64,000 bases of DNA. It comes from Nitrospira sp. (lineage in GTDB: Bacteria > Nitrospirota > Nitrospiria > Nitrospirales > Nitrospiraceae). The notes beneath the pieces are model-generated. The model was not told where the DNA came from. It ran no database searches and was given only the letters and a program-made list of their open reading frames with translations. Positions 35,675 to 45,150 of the stretch are shown here, one piece after another; the first letter of the stretch is position 1, and every line of letters starts with the position of its first letter. The stretch spans positions 62,001 through 126,000 of the forward strand of contig JAURZE010000038.1 in the NCBI GenBank assembly GCA_030653545.1, read 5' to 3'. Position numbers and translations under genes: made by a program.

Positions 35675-36832
35675 TTATCCTGCGCGAAGGGCTTCAAAGA
35701 AACTCTCTCCGTCAGGTAACCGCTCTGCCTGCAACGCTTCGACGATGGTTTGGCCAAGATCGGCGGCTGAGGCTCGCACACCCAGACTCACGCCTTGAGA
35801 CAACTTCGGGCCGGTCACCAACAGAGGCACATATTCCCTTGTGGGCACCTTGGCCGGCCTGGTGAGATCCCGCCCATGATCGCCGGTGATCACCACGACA
35901 TCGCCCACGCGCAACTTCTCAAACAAATCCGGCAACCGGCGGTCGAAATCTTCCAGCGCCGTTGCCGCCGTCGCCGGCTCATCCGTCAGCAAATCGAGGC
36001 TCGCGTAAAGCAGCCCGCGCGGCATCTTGGCGATCAGTTTAGTGGTTTCTTCGAGAGCCGCCATCGCGGTGACGGCGGGAAATGCCCGCGTCAATCCGCG
36101 TCCTGCAAAGAGGTCGTGCACCTTGCCGATGCCCATGACAATCTGGCCCGAGCGGTTCAGCACATCCAGCATGCTCACGGCCGGCGGCTCAGCGACATAA
36201 TCTTTGCGGCCGCCACTGAGTTGAAACGCGCCGGCTTCACCCGAGAAGGAATGGGCAACGATTCGCTGCGGTCCCAACACCCCTTTGAAGGCTTTACGAA
36301 TATCCCGACAGCACAGGTAGAAGTCCGCGGCCGGCATGGCCGAGGTATGCATCGCCACATGGCAGGTCCACCCCCCGTCGGTCCAGACGATGGGCGCGCC
36401 GCTGGAGAGATGCTCCGCGCCATATTCATCGATAAGCGATTGGGCATAGCCGAGACGATTGCCGATAACTTTCCGTCCAAAGCTTTGCTCGAGTTGTTGA
36501 ATGACATCGAACGGAAAGGCCGAGCGGAAGGGAGAGGCTGAGCGCGCTTGGATCACCCCGCCGGTTTCCCAGTAACCGACAACCGAATCGGCCCCCTGCG
36601 AAACGAAGCCCATCTTCCCGAACGAGCCATTCGGTTGCGCCATGGCTCGCACACCGGGGATCTTCGCAAGATGACCGAACCCCAGTGTTTCCAGATTCGG
36701 GAGACTCAGCCCGCCGACCGCCTCCGCCACATGAACGACCGTATTGGCGTCAGCATCGCCATAGTCCGCCGCATCGGGCAATGCCCCGACTCCAAACCCG
36801 TCGATGACCAGGAGGATGACTCGATTTATCAT
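35675..36832 (-). CDS. deoB: phosphopentomutase
   Basis: A 385-residue alkaline-phosphatase-superfamily enzyme that interconverts (deoxy)ribose 1- and 5-phosphates. Metal and catalytic motifs: VIDGFGVGALPDAADYGDADANT at residues 9-31 and VITGDHGRDLTRPAK near 320. The central cap contains YWETGGVIQ and RIVAHSFSGEAGAF. It lies in the same run as deoC, whose aldolase uses the product, so the pair can move nucleoside sugars into glycolysis. A PilZ gene lies between them, an unusual neighbour. Confidence 0.94.
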   Translation of the reverse strand: MINRVILLVIDGFGVGALPDAADYGDADANTVVHVAEAVGGLSLPNLETLGFGHLAKIPGVRAMAQPNGSFGKMGFVSQGADSVVGYWETGGVIQARSASPFRSAFPFDVIQQLEQSFGRKVIGNRLGYAQSLIDEYGAEHLSSGAPIVWTDGGWTCHVAMHTSAMPAADFYLCCRDIRKAFKGVLGPQRIVAHSFSGEAGAFQLSGGRKDYVAEPPAVSMLDVLNRSGQIVMGIGKVHDLFAGRGLTRAFPAVTAMAALEETTKLIAKMPRGLLYASLDLLTDEPATAATALEDFDRRLPDLFEKLRVGDVVVITGDHGRDLTRPAKVPTREYVPLLVTGPKLSQGVSLGVRASAADLGQTIVEALQAERLPDGESFFEALRAG

Positions 36833-36911
36833 GTGCGCACTATAGCAAAAAGGACCGGAAGGACAAAGCTCATTCCATGTGTCGCTATGGAGACGAGTGA
36901 GGAGGGCCCCG

Positions 36912-37226
36912 CTACGCAGCCTGATCGAGAAGCAGATAGCGCCGGATATGTTTGCGCGCGGCCTGGCTGATGATCCGGAACTCCAGTCCGAATTCGTGGC
37001 GTGTCACCCACCGGACCCTGGCCAGATCGACCACGACCGAATCAGATGCTCCCGGAATGGTCAGAGAAGCCGAAGCATATCCTTCCTGTGGCACACTCAC
37101 GTCACTTTCAATGGCACAGCCTTCTTCAGAAAGATTGTAGATGACACCAACCCCAGCCTCATCCTCGACGACAAAGGAGACTGGGCAATTCACTTGGAAT
37201 CTCGGCTGACGGCGCAATTCCGGCAT
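36912..37226 (-). CDS. single-domain PilZ protein (possible c-di-GMP receptor)
   Basis: A 104-residue protein made of one PilZ domain. The N-terminal RRQPRF matches the RxxxR loop and NLSEEGCAIES (about residues 31-41) matches (D/N)xSxxG, the two motifs that bind cyclic di-GMP. The end FGLEFRIISQAARKHIRRYL is typical. AGGAGG precedes the ATG at good spacing. It sits 10 bases after deoC and 79 bases before deoB. No diguanylate cyclase is in the window. Confidence 0.88.
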   Translation of the reverse strand: MPELRRQPRFQVNCPVSFVVEDEAGVGVIYNLSEEGCAIESDVSVPQEGYASASLTIPGASDSVVVDLARVRWVTRHEFGLEFRIISQAARKHIRRYLLLDQAA

Positions 37227-37236
37227 GGTACTCCTC

Positions 37237-37908
37237 CTATCGATTCCCCTGCACCTTCCACTCCTCTAGAATCTTCAAACTCGCACTCGTGCCGATTCGA
37301 TCGGCCCCGGCTTCGAGCATCGCCAGCGTCGTCTTCCAGTCTCTGATCCCGCCGGAGGCTTTGACCTTCGCCTTTCCGGCCACCGTCTGCTTCATCAACC
37401 GGACATCTTCTACCGTAGCCCCGGCAGTCGAAAATCCCGTCGAGGTCTTCACATAATCGGCCCCGGCTTCGACCACCAGATGACAGGCGGTAATCTTCTC
37501 CTGCTGTGTCAGCAGGCAGGTCTCCAGAATCACTTTATGTTCGGCCGGCGGGGTGGCCTTCACCACTTCCGCAATATCCTGCCGGACATAGGCGTGATCG
37601 CCGGACTTCAGGCGGCTGACGTTGATCACCATATCCAAAATCCGCGCACCCCGAGCGACGGCTTCCGTCGCCTCCGCCACCTTCGACTTCGTGGTATGGC
37701 CCCCGAGCGGAAAGCCGATCGGAATGCCGACCCGCACGGCTGATCCTGCCGTGGCAGCCACTGCTTCATCGACGTAACAAGGCGGCACAAAGATGACGAC
37801 GAAGCCCAGGTCCTTGGCCTCCTGACAAAGCCGCAACACATCGGCCTTGGTTGCTTCAGGACGCAAAACCGTATGATCGAGTAACGCGGGCAGATTCCAT
37901 TGAGTCAT
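37237..37908 (-). CDS. deoC: deoxyribose-phosphate aldolase
   Basis: A 223-residue class I aldolase splitting deoxyribose 5-phosphate into acetaldehyde and glyceraldehyde 3-phosphate. The Schiff-base Lys is in DYVKTSTGFSTAGAT (about residues 145-159) and a second active-site Lys in KVKASGGIRDW (about 176-186). The start NLPALLDHTVLRPEAT and KVILETCLL are also typical. I chose ATG 37908, since GTG 37920 directly abuts the AGAAGGA site. mltG lies 17 bases upstream on the same strand. Confidence 0.94.
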   Translation of the reverse strand: MTQWNLPALLDHTVLRPEATKADVLRLCQEAKDLGFVVIFVPPCYVDEAVAATAGSAVRVGIPIGFPLGGHTTKSKVAEATEAVARGARILDMVINVSRLKSGDHAYVRQDIAEVVKATPPAEHKVILETCLLTQQEKITACHLVVEAGADYVKTSTGFSTAGATVEDVRLMKQTVAGKAKVKASGGIRDWKTTLAMLEAGADRIGTSASLKILEEWKVQGNR

Positions 37909-37925
37909 GACAGCGGACACTCCTT

Positions 37926-38960
37926 CTACATTCGGCCGCGATGGGCGCGGGAGAAAAACTGCTTTTGATATTTGTCGACGGCCTTATTATGTTCCGTCAG
38001 CGTGGCGGAAAACTGATGCGTCCCGTCATTCTTCGACACAAAGTACAGGTACGGCGAAACCGCTGGAAACAGCGTAGCCCTGATCGCCTGCGCTCCCGGG
38101 CTGGCGATCGGCCCCGGCGGCAGACCGGCCCACCGATAGGTGTTGTAGGGGCTGGGGTGCGAGAGATCCTTCTTATGGAGATTGCCGTCGAAATCCGGCA
38201 ATCCGTAAATCACGGTGGGGTCGCTCTGGAGGGGAATCTTCCTGTGCAACCGGTTGTGGAACACCGACGAGATTTGCGGCCGTTCCTCCCCCGATCCCGT
38301 TTCCTTTTCTATGACCGATGCCAGCGTCAGCACCTGATGGAGCGTGAGATGAATATCCTTTGCCCGAGCCTGCCATTCCGGAGTGACCACTTGATTGAGC
38401 TGCTCCACCATCGTCCGGATAACCTCCTTGGCCGACACCGGCTTGGGAAAGCGATAGGTATCGGGATAGAGATAGCCTTCCAGCGTCTCGGCGGAAATCC
38501 CGAGCGTCTTGATGAAGCTCTTATCTTTGACCAGACGCAGAAACTCTGTGCGATCCGCGATCTGATGCTGCGCCAGGACGTCGGCGATCTGCACCATCGT
38601 ATAACCCTCGGGAATCGTGACCGCATGCAGGACCACCCGCCCGGCCATCAGCTTGGAGAGAATGTCGACCGGAGGCATCGCCGGATTCAGTTCATATTCG
38701 CCGGGACGGATCTTGCGTTCCGCTTCAAGGGCCTTGCCGAGCAAGACAAACGCCGAGCGGCTCTTAATGAGCCGTTCGCGCTCAAGCAGACCCGCGACAT
38801 GCTGAAACGTGGAGCCTTCGGCAATGACGACGACTTTGGAGGGAGGATGCTCGGCTTCCGTGACGACCGGTGCTTCAGCCCATTTCATCATCTGATACGC
38901 GGCCACCCCGGCGAGTCCGGCGGCGAGGACGAGCACGATGAGGATCACGCGCAGCTTCAT
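37926..38960 (-). CDS. mltG: endolytic murein transglycosylase MltG
   Basis: A 344-residue YceG-family protein that cleaves nascent glycan strands at the inner membrane. One N-terminal membrane helix (about residues 4-26) is followed by LysM-like and catalytic regions: GEYELNPAMPPVDILSKL near 98, LEGYLYPDTYRFP near 155, the catalytic Glu in LTLASVIEKETGSGEERP near 214-231, and LQSDPTVIYGL and SPYNTYRWAGLPPGPIASPG near 245-290. Its start lies inside the ruvX frame, 86 bases before the ruvX stop. mltG-ruvX neighbours are common. Confidence 0.94.
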   Translation of the reverse strand: MKLRVILIVLVLAAGLAGVAAYQMMKWAEAPVVTEAEHPPSKVVVIAEGSTFQHVAGLLERERLIKSRSAFVLLGKALEAERKIRPGEYELNPAMPPVDILSKLMAGRVVLHAVTIPEGYTMVQIADVLAQHQIADRTEFLRLVKDKSFIKTLGISAETLEGYLYPDTYRFPKPVSAKEVIRTMVEQLNQVVTPEWQARAKDIHLTLHQVLTLASVIEKETGSGEERPQISSVFHNRLHRKIPLQSDPTVIYGLPDFDGNLHKKDLSHPSPYNTYRWAGLPPGPIASPGAQAIRATLFPAVSPYLYFVSKNDGTHQFSATLTEHNKAVDKYQKQFFSRAHRGRM

Positions 38961-39459
38961 AAGGGCGTCCGGCTACTTCGTGGTGCCTGTGGTCCGGCTC
39001 TCCCCCTTCTTCGGTCTCCGTCGGATGACCTTGAACCGGAGAAGGTGACTGAGCCTCCAGATAACTCTGTAAGAGGATGGCGGCGGCAATCCGGTCGACC
39101 ATCCCTTTGCGTTTCTTCCAGCCGACATCGGCCGCGATGAGCAGCTGTTCCGCATCCTTCGTGGTCAGCCGCTCGTCCCAGGTCACCACCGGAACCGGTA
39201 ACGCGTCGGCGAGCCGCTCCAGAAACTGATGCACTGCCTGCACCGCCAGGCCCTCTTCGCCGTTCAGCCGCAGCGGGAGGCCCAACAATACTTTCCCGAC
39301 TTCGTGGGTCTTGACCAGATCCAGAATGTGGGAAATATCCAGATCCAGCGTCTGCCGCTCGTAGGTCTCTAACGGCTGAGCGGTCCAGCCCAGCTCATCA
39401 CTCAAGGCGACGCCGATCCGCTTGGTGCCGTGATCCAGTGCAAGAATACGGCTAGGCAT
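38875..39459 (-). CDS. ruvX: putative pre-16S rRNA nuclease / Holliday junction resolvase-like RuvX (YqgF)
   Basis: A 194-residue RNase H-fold protein. Motifs: ILALDHGTKRIGVALSDE at 4-21, LLGLPLRLNG near 57, VVTWDERLTTKDAEQLL near 88, and KKRKGMVDRIAAAILLQSYL near 110-130. The start is ATG 39459, 4 bases after alaS; the upstream part of the frame lies inside alaS. Normal family members end near residue 140. Here about 55 more residues, rich in Arg, His, Pro and Glu, run on in a frame that covers the mltG start. They may be a chance read-on caused by loss of the usual stop. Confidence 0.88.
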   Translation of the reverse strand: MPSRILALDHGTKRIGVALSDELGWTAQPLETYERQTLDLDISHILDLVKTHEVGKVLLGLPLRLNGEEGLAVQAVHQFLERLADALPVPVVTWDERLTTKDAEQLLIAADVGWKKRKGMVDRIAAAILLQSYLEAQSPSPVQGHPTETEEGGEPDHRHHEVAGRPYEAARDPHRARPRRRTRRGGRVSDDEMG

Positions 39460-39463
39460 GAGT

Positions 39464-42097
39464 TTACCGCTGAAGGGCAGATTCGACCAGACCAAAGACC
39501 TTTTCCAGCGCGGCATCGAGACGGGATACATCCTTGCCGCCGGCCTGGGCCATCTCGGGGCGACCGCCACCCGTGCCCCCGACCTCCGCGGCCAGGACCT
39601 TAATCAAATCTCCGGCTTTGAGCTTGCCGATCAGATCTTTCGTGACCACGACGAGGAGGGCGACTTTTCCGTCATCGGTCGCGGCGCCAAGCGCCACGAC
39701 GCCGCTCTTCATCTTATCCCGCAATTGATCGGCCAACGCCCGCATCCCGTTTACGTCCAACCCGTCGGTCCGTTGCACATGGACCGGCACGCCGGCCACG
39801 GTCTTCGCGCTCGACGCCACCGCCGACCCGCTGGCCATCTTGAGTTTCAGCTCTTCCAGCTCCCGTTCTTTATCCTTGAGCTGTGAGAGCACCTTGCGAG
39901 TCTTACTCACCAGTTCAGACGGCCCGACCTTGAGGAGATCGGATAATTCCCGCATTTCGCCTTCCGCCTTCTTCAACAATGCAAAGGCTCCGCTGCCGGT
40001 CTGGGCTTCGATGCGCCGCACGCCCGCCGCGACGCCCGTCTCCGACACGATGCGGAACAGCCCGATCTCGCCGGTGTGCCGGCAGTGCGTGCCGCCGCAG
40101 AGTTCCTTGCTGAAGGATTCGACCGTGACCACCCGCACCTGCTCGCCGTATTTATCGCCGAAGAACGCCAGCGCGCCTTTGGCGACTGCATCCTGGATGC
40201 TCATCACCTCGGTCGAGACCGTTTCATTCTTGCGAATCTCGTTGTTCACCACCGTCTCTATTTCATCGATATCGCGGGTCGAGAGCGGGCGGAAATGCGC
40301 GAAGTCGAAGCGCAGCCGGTTCGGCCCGACCAACGATCCGTACTGCTTCACATGGGGGCCTAACATGTCACGCAACGCCGCATGCACCAAGTGCGTGGCT
40401 GTGTGATTCCTGGCCGCGTCCTGGCGGGTCGTTGCATTGACCGACATCCGCAGCTGCTCGCCTTCCCGGATCCGTCCCTTCTTCACGATTCCTTTATGCA
40501 GAATCAGAGTCGGCGCAGGTCTCGTGGTTTCCTTGATTTCTAACCGGCCTTCCGGACCGACCAACAGACCCTGATCGCCCATCTGACCGCCGCCTTCAGC
40601 ATAGAACGGCGTGACATCGAGCGCGACTTCCACTTCATCGCCCTCGGCCGCTTCCTTCACCATCCGGTCGGACTTGAGAATCGCCTGCAACACTGCATCG
40701 GTGTCCAGCCGGTCGTAACCGACGAACTTTGTCGCGCCCAGACGCCCGGCCAACTCCGATACCGCCGGCCTGGCCGTTTCCTGCTCGAACCCGCCGGTCT
40801 TCCGCGCGCGGTTCCGCTGTTCCTCGATCGCCTGATCGAACCCCTTCTCATCGACCGTCATGTCCTGTTCGCGGCAGGCCTCCTGAATGAGGTCCATCGG
40901 GAATCCGTACGTATCATAGAGCTTGAAGATATCGGTTCCGGCCAACTGCGTCTTGCTGGATAAACGGGCCTTTTCGATCAGGTCGTTGAGAATCGGCAAG
41001 CCCTGGTCGAGAGTGGCGATGAATCGTTCCTCTTCACCCCGGGTGGCTTCCGCGATCGTCCCGGCCGCGGCCTTCACCTCGGAATAGGCCTCAGCCATCT
41101 GCTCGACCACCGTCGCGGTCAGTTCATGCAGAAACGGCTCCACGATCCCCAACAATCGTCCATGGCGGGCCGCGCGACGAAGAATCCGCCGAAGCACATA
41201 GCCGCGTCCTTCGTTGGACGGCAGCACGCCGTCGGTCATCAAGAAACTCACCGCGCGCAAATGGTCGGCGATCACACGCATCGAACGATCGTTTTGCTCC
41301 TTCTTGCCGTACTGCATGCCGGCCCGCGTACCGATGGCCCCCAGCAACGGTGCGAACAGATCGCTGTCGTAGTTGCTCAAGACTCCCTGCGCAACCGCCG
41401 TCAGCCGCTCCAGCCCCATGCCGGTATCGATGCTGGGCTTCGGCAAGGGATTGAGCTTCCCCGAGGCATCACGGTTGTACTGCATGAAGACGAGGTTCCA
41501 GATCTCGATGACCCGGTCGCCCTCGCCGTTCGGCGTATCGTCGCCCGGCACGGATGGTCCTTGGTCGAAATGAAGTTCCGAACAGGGTCCGCAAGGACCC
41601 GTATCGGCCATCTGCCAGAAATTGTCTTTCTCACCGCACCGGACGATGCGGGAAGGAGACACGCCGATTTTCTTCCAGAGCTGGTCCGCTTCATCATCCT
41701 CGCGGAAGATGGTGACCCACATCCGGCTCTGGTCGAGACCGACCGTCTTGGTCAGAAACTCCCAGCCGAAGAGGATGGCGTCTTCTTTGAAATAGTCCCC
41801 GAACGAAAAGTTCCCCAGCATCTCGAAAAACGTATGATGCCGCCGGGTGTAGCCGACATTTTCCAGATCGTTGTGCTTTCCGCCGGCCCGCAGACACTTT
41901 TGCACCGTCACGGCGCGCTTGTAGGCGCGCGTCTCCTCGCCCAGAAACACGCGCTTGAATTGATTCATCCCGGCATTCGTAAAGAGCAGGGTCGGATCGG
42001 CCTGGGGAATCAAGGCCGAGCTCGGCACCGACTGGTGCCCCTGCTGCTCGAAATACCGGATAAATGCCTGGCGAAGCTCGCGCGCACTATTCTTCAT
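39464..42097 (-). CDS. alaS: alanyl-tRNA synthetase
   Basis: An 877-residue class II synthetase that charges tRNA-Ala. The catalytic domain contains QADPTLLFTNAGMNQFKRVF near residue 30 and RRHHTFFEMLGNFSFGDYF near 81, with the tRNA-recognition domain after it. The editing domain has NHTATHLVHAALR (HxxxH near residue 568) and the CGGTHCRHTGEIG zinc motif (about 672-684). The C-terminal oligomerisation region ends GGGRPEMAQAGGKD. Complete and of normal length. The ATG overlaps the recX stop by 4 bases. Confidence 0.97.
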   Translation of the reverse strand: MKNSARELRQAFIRYFEQQGHQSVPSSALIPQADPTLLFTNAGMNQFKRVFLGEETRAYKRAVTVQKCLRAGGKHNDLENVGYTRRHHTFFEMLGNFSFGDYFKEDAILFGWEFLTKTVGLDQSRMWVTIFREDDEADQLWKKIGVSPSRIVRCGEKDNFWQMADTGPCGPCSELHFDQGPSVPGDDTPNGEGDRVIEIWNLVFMQYNRDASGKLNPLPKPSIDTGMGLERLTAVAQGVLSNYDSDLFAPLLGAIGTRAGMQYGKKEQNDRSMRVIADHLRAVSFLMTDGVLPSNEGRGYVLRRILRRAARHGRLLGIVEPFLHELTATVVEQMAEAYSEVKAAAGTIAEATRGEEERFIATLDQGLPILNDLIEKARLSSKTQLAGTDIFKLYDTYGFPMDLIQEACREQDMTVDEKGFDQAIEEQRNRARKTGGFEQETARPAVSELAGRLGATKFVGYDRLDTDAVLQAILKSDRMVKEAAEGDEVEVALDVTPFYAEGGGQMGDQGLLVGPEGRLEIKETTRPAPTLILHKGIVKKGRIREGEQLRMSVNATTRQDAARNHTATHLVHAALRDMLGPHVKQYGSLVGPNRLRFDFAHFRPLSTRDIDEIETVVNNEIRKNETVSTEVMSIQDAVAKGALAFFGDKYGEQVRVVTVESFSKELCGGTHCRHTGEIGLFRIVSETGVAAGVRRIEAQTGSGAFALLKKAEGEMRELSDLLKVGPSELVSKTRKVLSQLKDKERELEELKLKMASGSAVASSAKTVAGVPVHVQRTDGLDVNGMRALADQLRDKMKSGVVALGAATDDGKVALLVVVTKDLIGKLKAGDLIKVLAAEVGGTGGGRPEMAQAGGKDVSRLDAALEKVFGLVESALQR

Positions 42098-42585
42098 GAC
42101 TCAAGTCCCTCATGTCCAAAGCGAGCTCGTATAGTACGCTCGATCGTCTCTTCTTCGAAACCCCACTGACGTAGGAGGCGGACGGCCTGTACGGACGTCA
42201 CTGGCCGCCCCTTACGCTGCCAGGATTTCAGCGCCCGTGTAGCGAGGATATCGTCATCCACATCGGGAAGGGCCTTCTTGACAGCCCTTTCAGCAACGGC
42301 GTCCTGAATCCCCTTGGCCTGCAACTCGGCTAACAGGCGCTCACGCCCCATCGGCTGTCGAGCCAACCGGCTCTCAAGCCACCGCTCGGCGTAGGCCCGA
42401 TCGTCGAGATACCGGAGATCGGACAACCGGCTGATCGCCTGTTTCGCCTGGGCCGCCGCCGCCCCTTTACTCAACAAGAACTGCTCCACCTGAGCCGCAG
42501 TCCGATCCCAGCGAGCCAGATACCGCACGGCAAGATGCATCCACTCTTCGGGAGACGATGGCGACGTCCGATTCTTCCCACCCAC
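42094..42585 (-). CDS. recX: regulatory protein RecX
   Basis: A 163-residue, mostly helical RecX with three repeat units (AVRYLARWDRTAAQVEQFL; LRYLDDRAYAERWLESRL; ALKSWQRKGRPVTSVQAVRLL). RecX binds RecA filaments and limits their extension. It is 11 bases downstream of recA and overlaps alaS by ATGA, the common recA-recX-alaS order. The protein is normal in length. Confidence 0.9.
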   Translation of the reverse strand: MGGKNRTSPSSPEEWMHLAVRYLARWDRTAAQVEQFLLSKGAAAAQAKQAISRLSDLRYLDDRAYAERWLESRLARQPMGRERLLAELQAKGIQDAVAERAVKKALPDVDDDILATRALKSWQRKGRPVTSVQAVRLLRQWGFEEETIERTIRARFGHEGLES

Positions 42586-42596
42586 AGGTCTGCCGC

Positions 42597-43685
42597 CTAC
42601 TTGTGCGCCCGCTTCTCCTCACTCTTCTCCGTCTTTGCCGCAGGCTTCTCTTCTTTGGGCTCCGGCCGCTTCGCATTGCGGGCAGGCACCCCGGCCAGTT
42701 CGCGAAGCTTGGCTTCAACTTCCAATGCTACAGCGGGATTATTCTTGAGAAAATCTCGCGCTGCGTCACGGCCCTGGCCGACCCGCTCACCTTTATAGGA
42801 ATACCAGGCTCCGGACTTATCGATGATTTTCTTTTCCACACCGATGTCGACCAATTCACCAGTCTTCGAGATACCTTCGGCAAACATGATGTCGAACTCC
42901 GCCTGGCGGAACGGCGGCGCCATCTTGTTCTTGACGACCTTCACGCGCACCCGGTTCCCCATCACATCCTGGCCTTCTTTCACGGACTCGATGCGACGAA
43001 TATCGAGGCGAACCGAGGAATAGAACTTCAACGCATTACCGCCTGTCGTGGTTTCCGGATTGCCGAACATCACCCCGATCTTCATGCGGATCTGGTTGAT
43101 GAAAATCAGCGTCGTCTGAGACTTGGAGATAGCCGCAGTCAGCTTGCGCAAGGCTTGCGACATGAGCCGGGCCTGCAAGCCCATATGGGAGTCACCCATT
43201 TCGCCTTCGATTTCAGCCCGCGGCGTGAGCGCGGCCACCGAGTCCACCACGATCAGGTCGATGGCTCCGCTCCGGACCAGCGTTTCGGCGATTTCCAGGG
43301 CCTGTTCGCCGGTATCCGGCTGGGACACGAGCAATTCGTCATCCTGCACCCCGAGTTTTTTAGCATAGGTCAAATCCAGGGCATGTTCCGCATCGATGAA
43401 CGCCGCTACGCCGCCGGTCTTCTGGACCTCGGCGATACAATGAAGCGTCATCGTGGTCTTGCCCGACGATTCCGGGCCGAAAATTTCAATGACCCGTCCG
43501 CGAGGCAGGCCCCCGACCCCGAGGGCGATATCGAGTCCCAATGACCCGGTCGAGATGGCCGGGACATCGGCAGGACGTTCGTCTGCCCCCAGTTTCATGA
43601 TGGCGCCCTTCCCATATTGCTTCTCGATCTGGGAAAGGGCCAACTCTAACGCGCGCTTTTTGTCGTCTTTCTCTGACATGAGCAT
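42597..43685 (-). CDS. recA: recombinase RecA
   Basis: A 362-residue strand-exchange ATPase. Walker A is GPESSGKTT (about residues 68-76), Walker B is [20 protein letters not shown] near 139, and loop L2/filament segments are [27 protein letters not shown] near 212-238. The C-terminal tail is Lys/Glu-rich. An AGGAGATGCT-like site lies just upstream of the ATG. I found no clear LexA-type dyad in the 160 bases upstream. Confidence 0.98.
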   Translation of the reverse strand: MLMSEKDDKKRALELALSQIEKQYGKGAIMKLGADERPADVPAISTGSLGLDIALGVGGLPRGRVIEIFGPESSGKTTMTLHCIAEVQKTGGVAAFIDAEHALDLTYAKKLGVQDDELLVSQPDTGEQALEIAETLVRSGAIDLIVVDSVAALTPRAEIEGEMGDSHMGLQARLMSQALRKLTAAISKSQTTLIFINQIRMKIGVMFGNPETTTGGNALKFYSSVRLDIRRIESVKEGQDVMGNRVRVKVVKNKMAPPFRQAEFDIMFAEGISKTGELVDIGVEKKIIDKSGAWYSYKGERVGQGRDAARDFLKNNPAVALEVEAKLRELAGVPARNAKRPEPKEEKPAAKTEKSEEKRAHK

Positions 43686-43909
43686 CTCCTACAGAATTAG
43701 AAGGAATCAGGAAGAGGGATTATACCCAAGCGAGAAAAGGAAACCTAGAGCGGAATAGCGGTCCGGCGACCGGTCTCATACGCAAATCCGTCCATTCGAC
43801 TGCCCTCAATCCTCACGACTTCGACTCACGAATTATTCCCCAGATGATAGCGGGTTTACTTGCTATGCTGTACATACCCACCGCTGAGCAGGCACGGCCC
43901 GGAGAGATG

Positions 43910-44545
43910 ATGAAGATATATGAACACAACGATCCAAACTCCTTACGCCCCCGGTCCCACCCTTGGACCGACGGTGAGTCCGATCCTGCTCACAAGTACT
44001 ATGATTTTTGCACAAGGCCTGAACTCATCCGGTCGTCGATTGAGGATCTGCAGGAGTGGAGCGCCTATGCGGCGACCGAAACCTTTTACCGGCTCCTTGA
44101 ATGGCTCAATGGACCAGAATCCGCCATGGAGTCCAATGACTGCGCCTTCAACGGGGCAACCGCCACTTTCAGTACAGAGCGCTCCAAACGCCTGCAGTGC
44201 TCCGGACGCCTGATGATTCTCTACCGGAACCTGGCGTGGAACACATCGACCGAGCAGATCGACTGGCTGACCAACGCCACCGCTCACGCCGTGGGAGAAA
44301 TCGATCCGGGATTTGAATGGGGGGCCGTCGGTGCCACGATCACGTCAGTCAGATTCACCACCCTGCCCGGGCCGCCTGAACGGCAACGGGGGCAGCAACT
44401 CATGTTGTCGTTTTGGGCCTGGGGAGAGAATGAGCCTGAGGTCATGGCCAACCTCGATCGTACTTTTCGCAACATGACCGTAGCCCTTCGACAGATTTCC
44501 GATGCGATCCGTCGTCCATCGTCAGCCACCGCCCCGAACCATTAA
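43910..44545 (+). CDS. hypothetical protein
   Basis: About 211 residues from the ATG at 43910 (or 43907), which directly follows a GGAGAG site; the 22 upstream codons of the frame are probably not used. No signal peptide or membrane segment is seen. It is rich in Trp and acidic residues (KYYDFCTRPELIRSS, EWSAYAATETFYRLLEWLNG, LMILYRNLAWNTS). I do not recognise a family. It converges on thpR with a 4-base overlap. It is probably cytoplasmic. Confidence 0.7.
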   Translation: MKIYEHNDPNSLRPRSHPWTDGESDPAHKYYDFCTRPELIRSSIEDLQEWSAYAATETFYRLLEWLNGPESAMESNDCAFNGATATFSTERSKRLQCSGRLMILYRNLAWNTSTEQIDWLTNATAHAVGEIDPGFEWGAVGATITSVRFTTLPGPPERQRGQQLMLSFWAWGENEPEVMANLDRTFRNMTVALRQISDAIRRPSSATAPNH

Positions 44546-45150
44546 CCATTCAACCGCACGTCCCACAACTTCGTATAGACCGAACCGGTCGGCCTCAAGT
44601 CGCTCTTGATCAGCGCAACCGACTCCACCGCCAGGGCACCCAATGACAGCGGGCGATCCAACAGCTTGCTCGACGCGAGGGTGTCGCCGAACTCATGCGC
44701 CCCGGCCTTGATCCGGGCCAACGTCAGATGCGGGCTCAGGGGTCGGCTGTCCGGCGCGAAACCGAATGAGTCGCACCGGGCTTCGACTGCCGCATGCAAC
44801 TCAGCCAGCCGCTGAGCCTCATCGCCTCGCTCCCACCGTTCCGCAGCCCCGACCCACAGGACGCGGGGAGCGTGCAAAACGGGAAAGGCTCCCAGCCGCT
44901 CGAGCGGAACGGCCAGCACTCGCTGAGCGTGCACGGCCGCAGCAAGCGCTTCGCGCAATGGCTCAATACCCTGCTCGTCGATATCGCCAAGAAATTTGAT
45001 CGTGAGATGGATCGAGGCTGGCTGCACCCACGAGAGGCGCACGGCCCTCGGCATCTCACGGGCGAGAGATGACTTGAGATCCTGTTGCACTCGCTCGATC
45101 TGGGCTCGAACGTCCTCGGACAATTCGACGGCCAGAAAGGCGCGAATCAT
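44542..45150 (-). CDS. thpR: RNA 2',3'-cyclic phosphodiesterase
   Basis: A 202-residue 2H-phosphoesterase, formerly called 2'-5' RNA ligase. The two H-x-T motifs are HLTIKFLGDI (about residues 51-60) and HLTLARIKAG (about 145-154). The start IRAFLAVELSEDVRAQI and the LSW segment are typical. Its ATG overlaps the stop of cinA (4 bases), so the two are probably cotranscribed. The physiological RNA substrate is unknown. Confidence 0.9.
   Translation of the reverse strand: MIRAFLAVELSEDVRAQIERVQQDLKSSLAREMPRAVRLSWVQPASIHLTIKFLGDIDEQGIEPLREALAAAVHAQRVLAVPLERLGAFPVLHAPRVLWVGAAERWERGDEAQRLAELHAAVEARCDSFGFAPDSRPLSPHLTLARIKAGAHEFGDTLASSKLLDRPLSLGALAVESVALIKSDLRPTGSVYTKLWDVRLNG

Noticed and set aside
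43686-43850. LexA-type operator upstream of recA
   Set aside because: Neither CTGT-N8-ACAG nor GAAC-N4-GTTC dyads are present in this gap.
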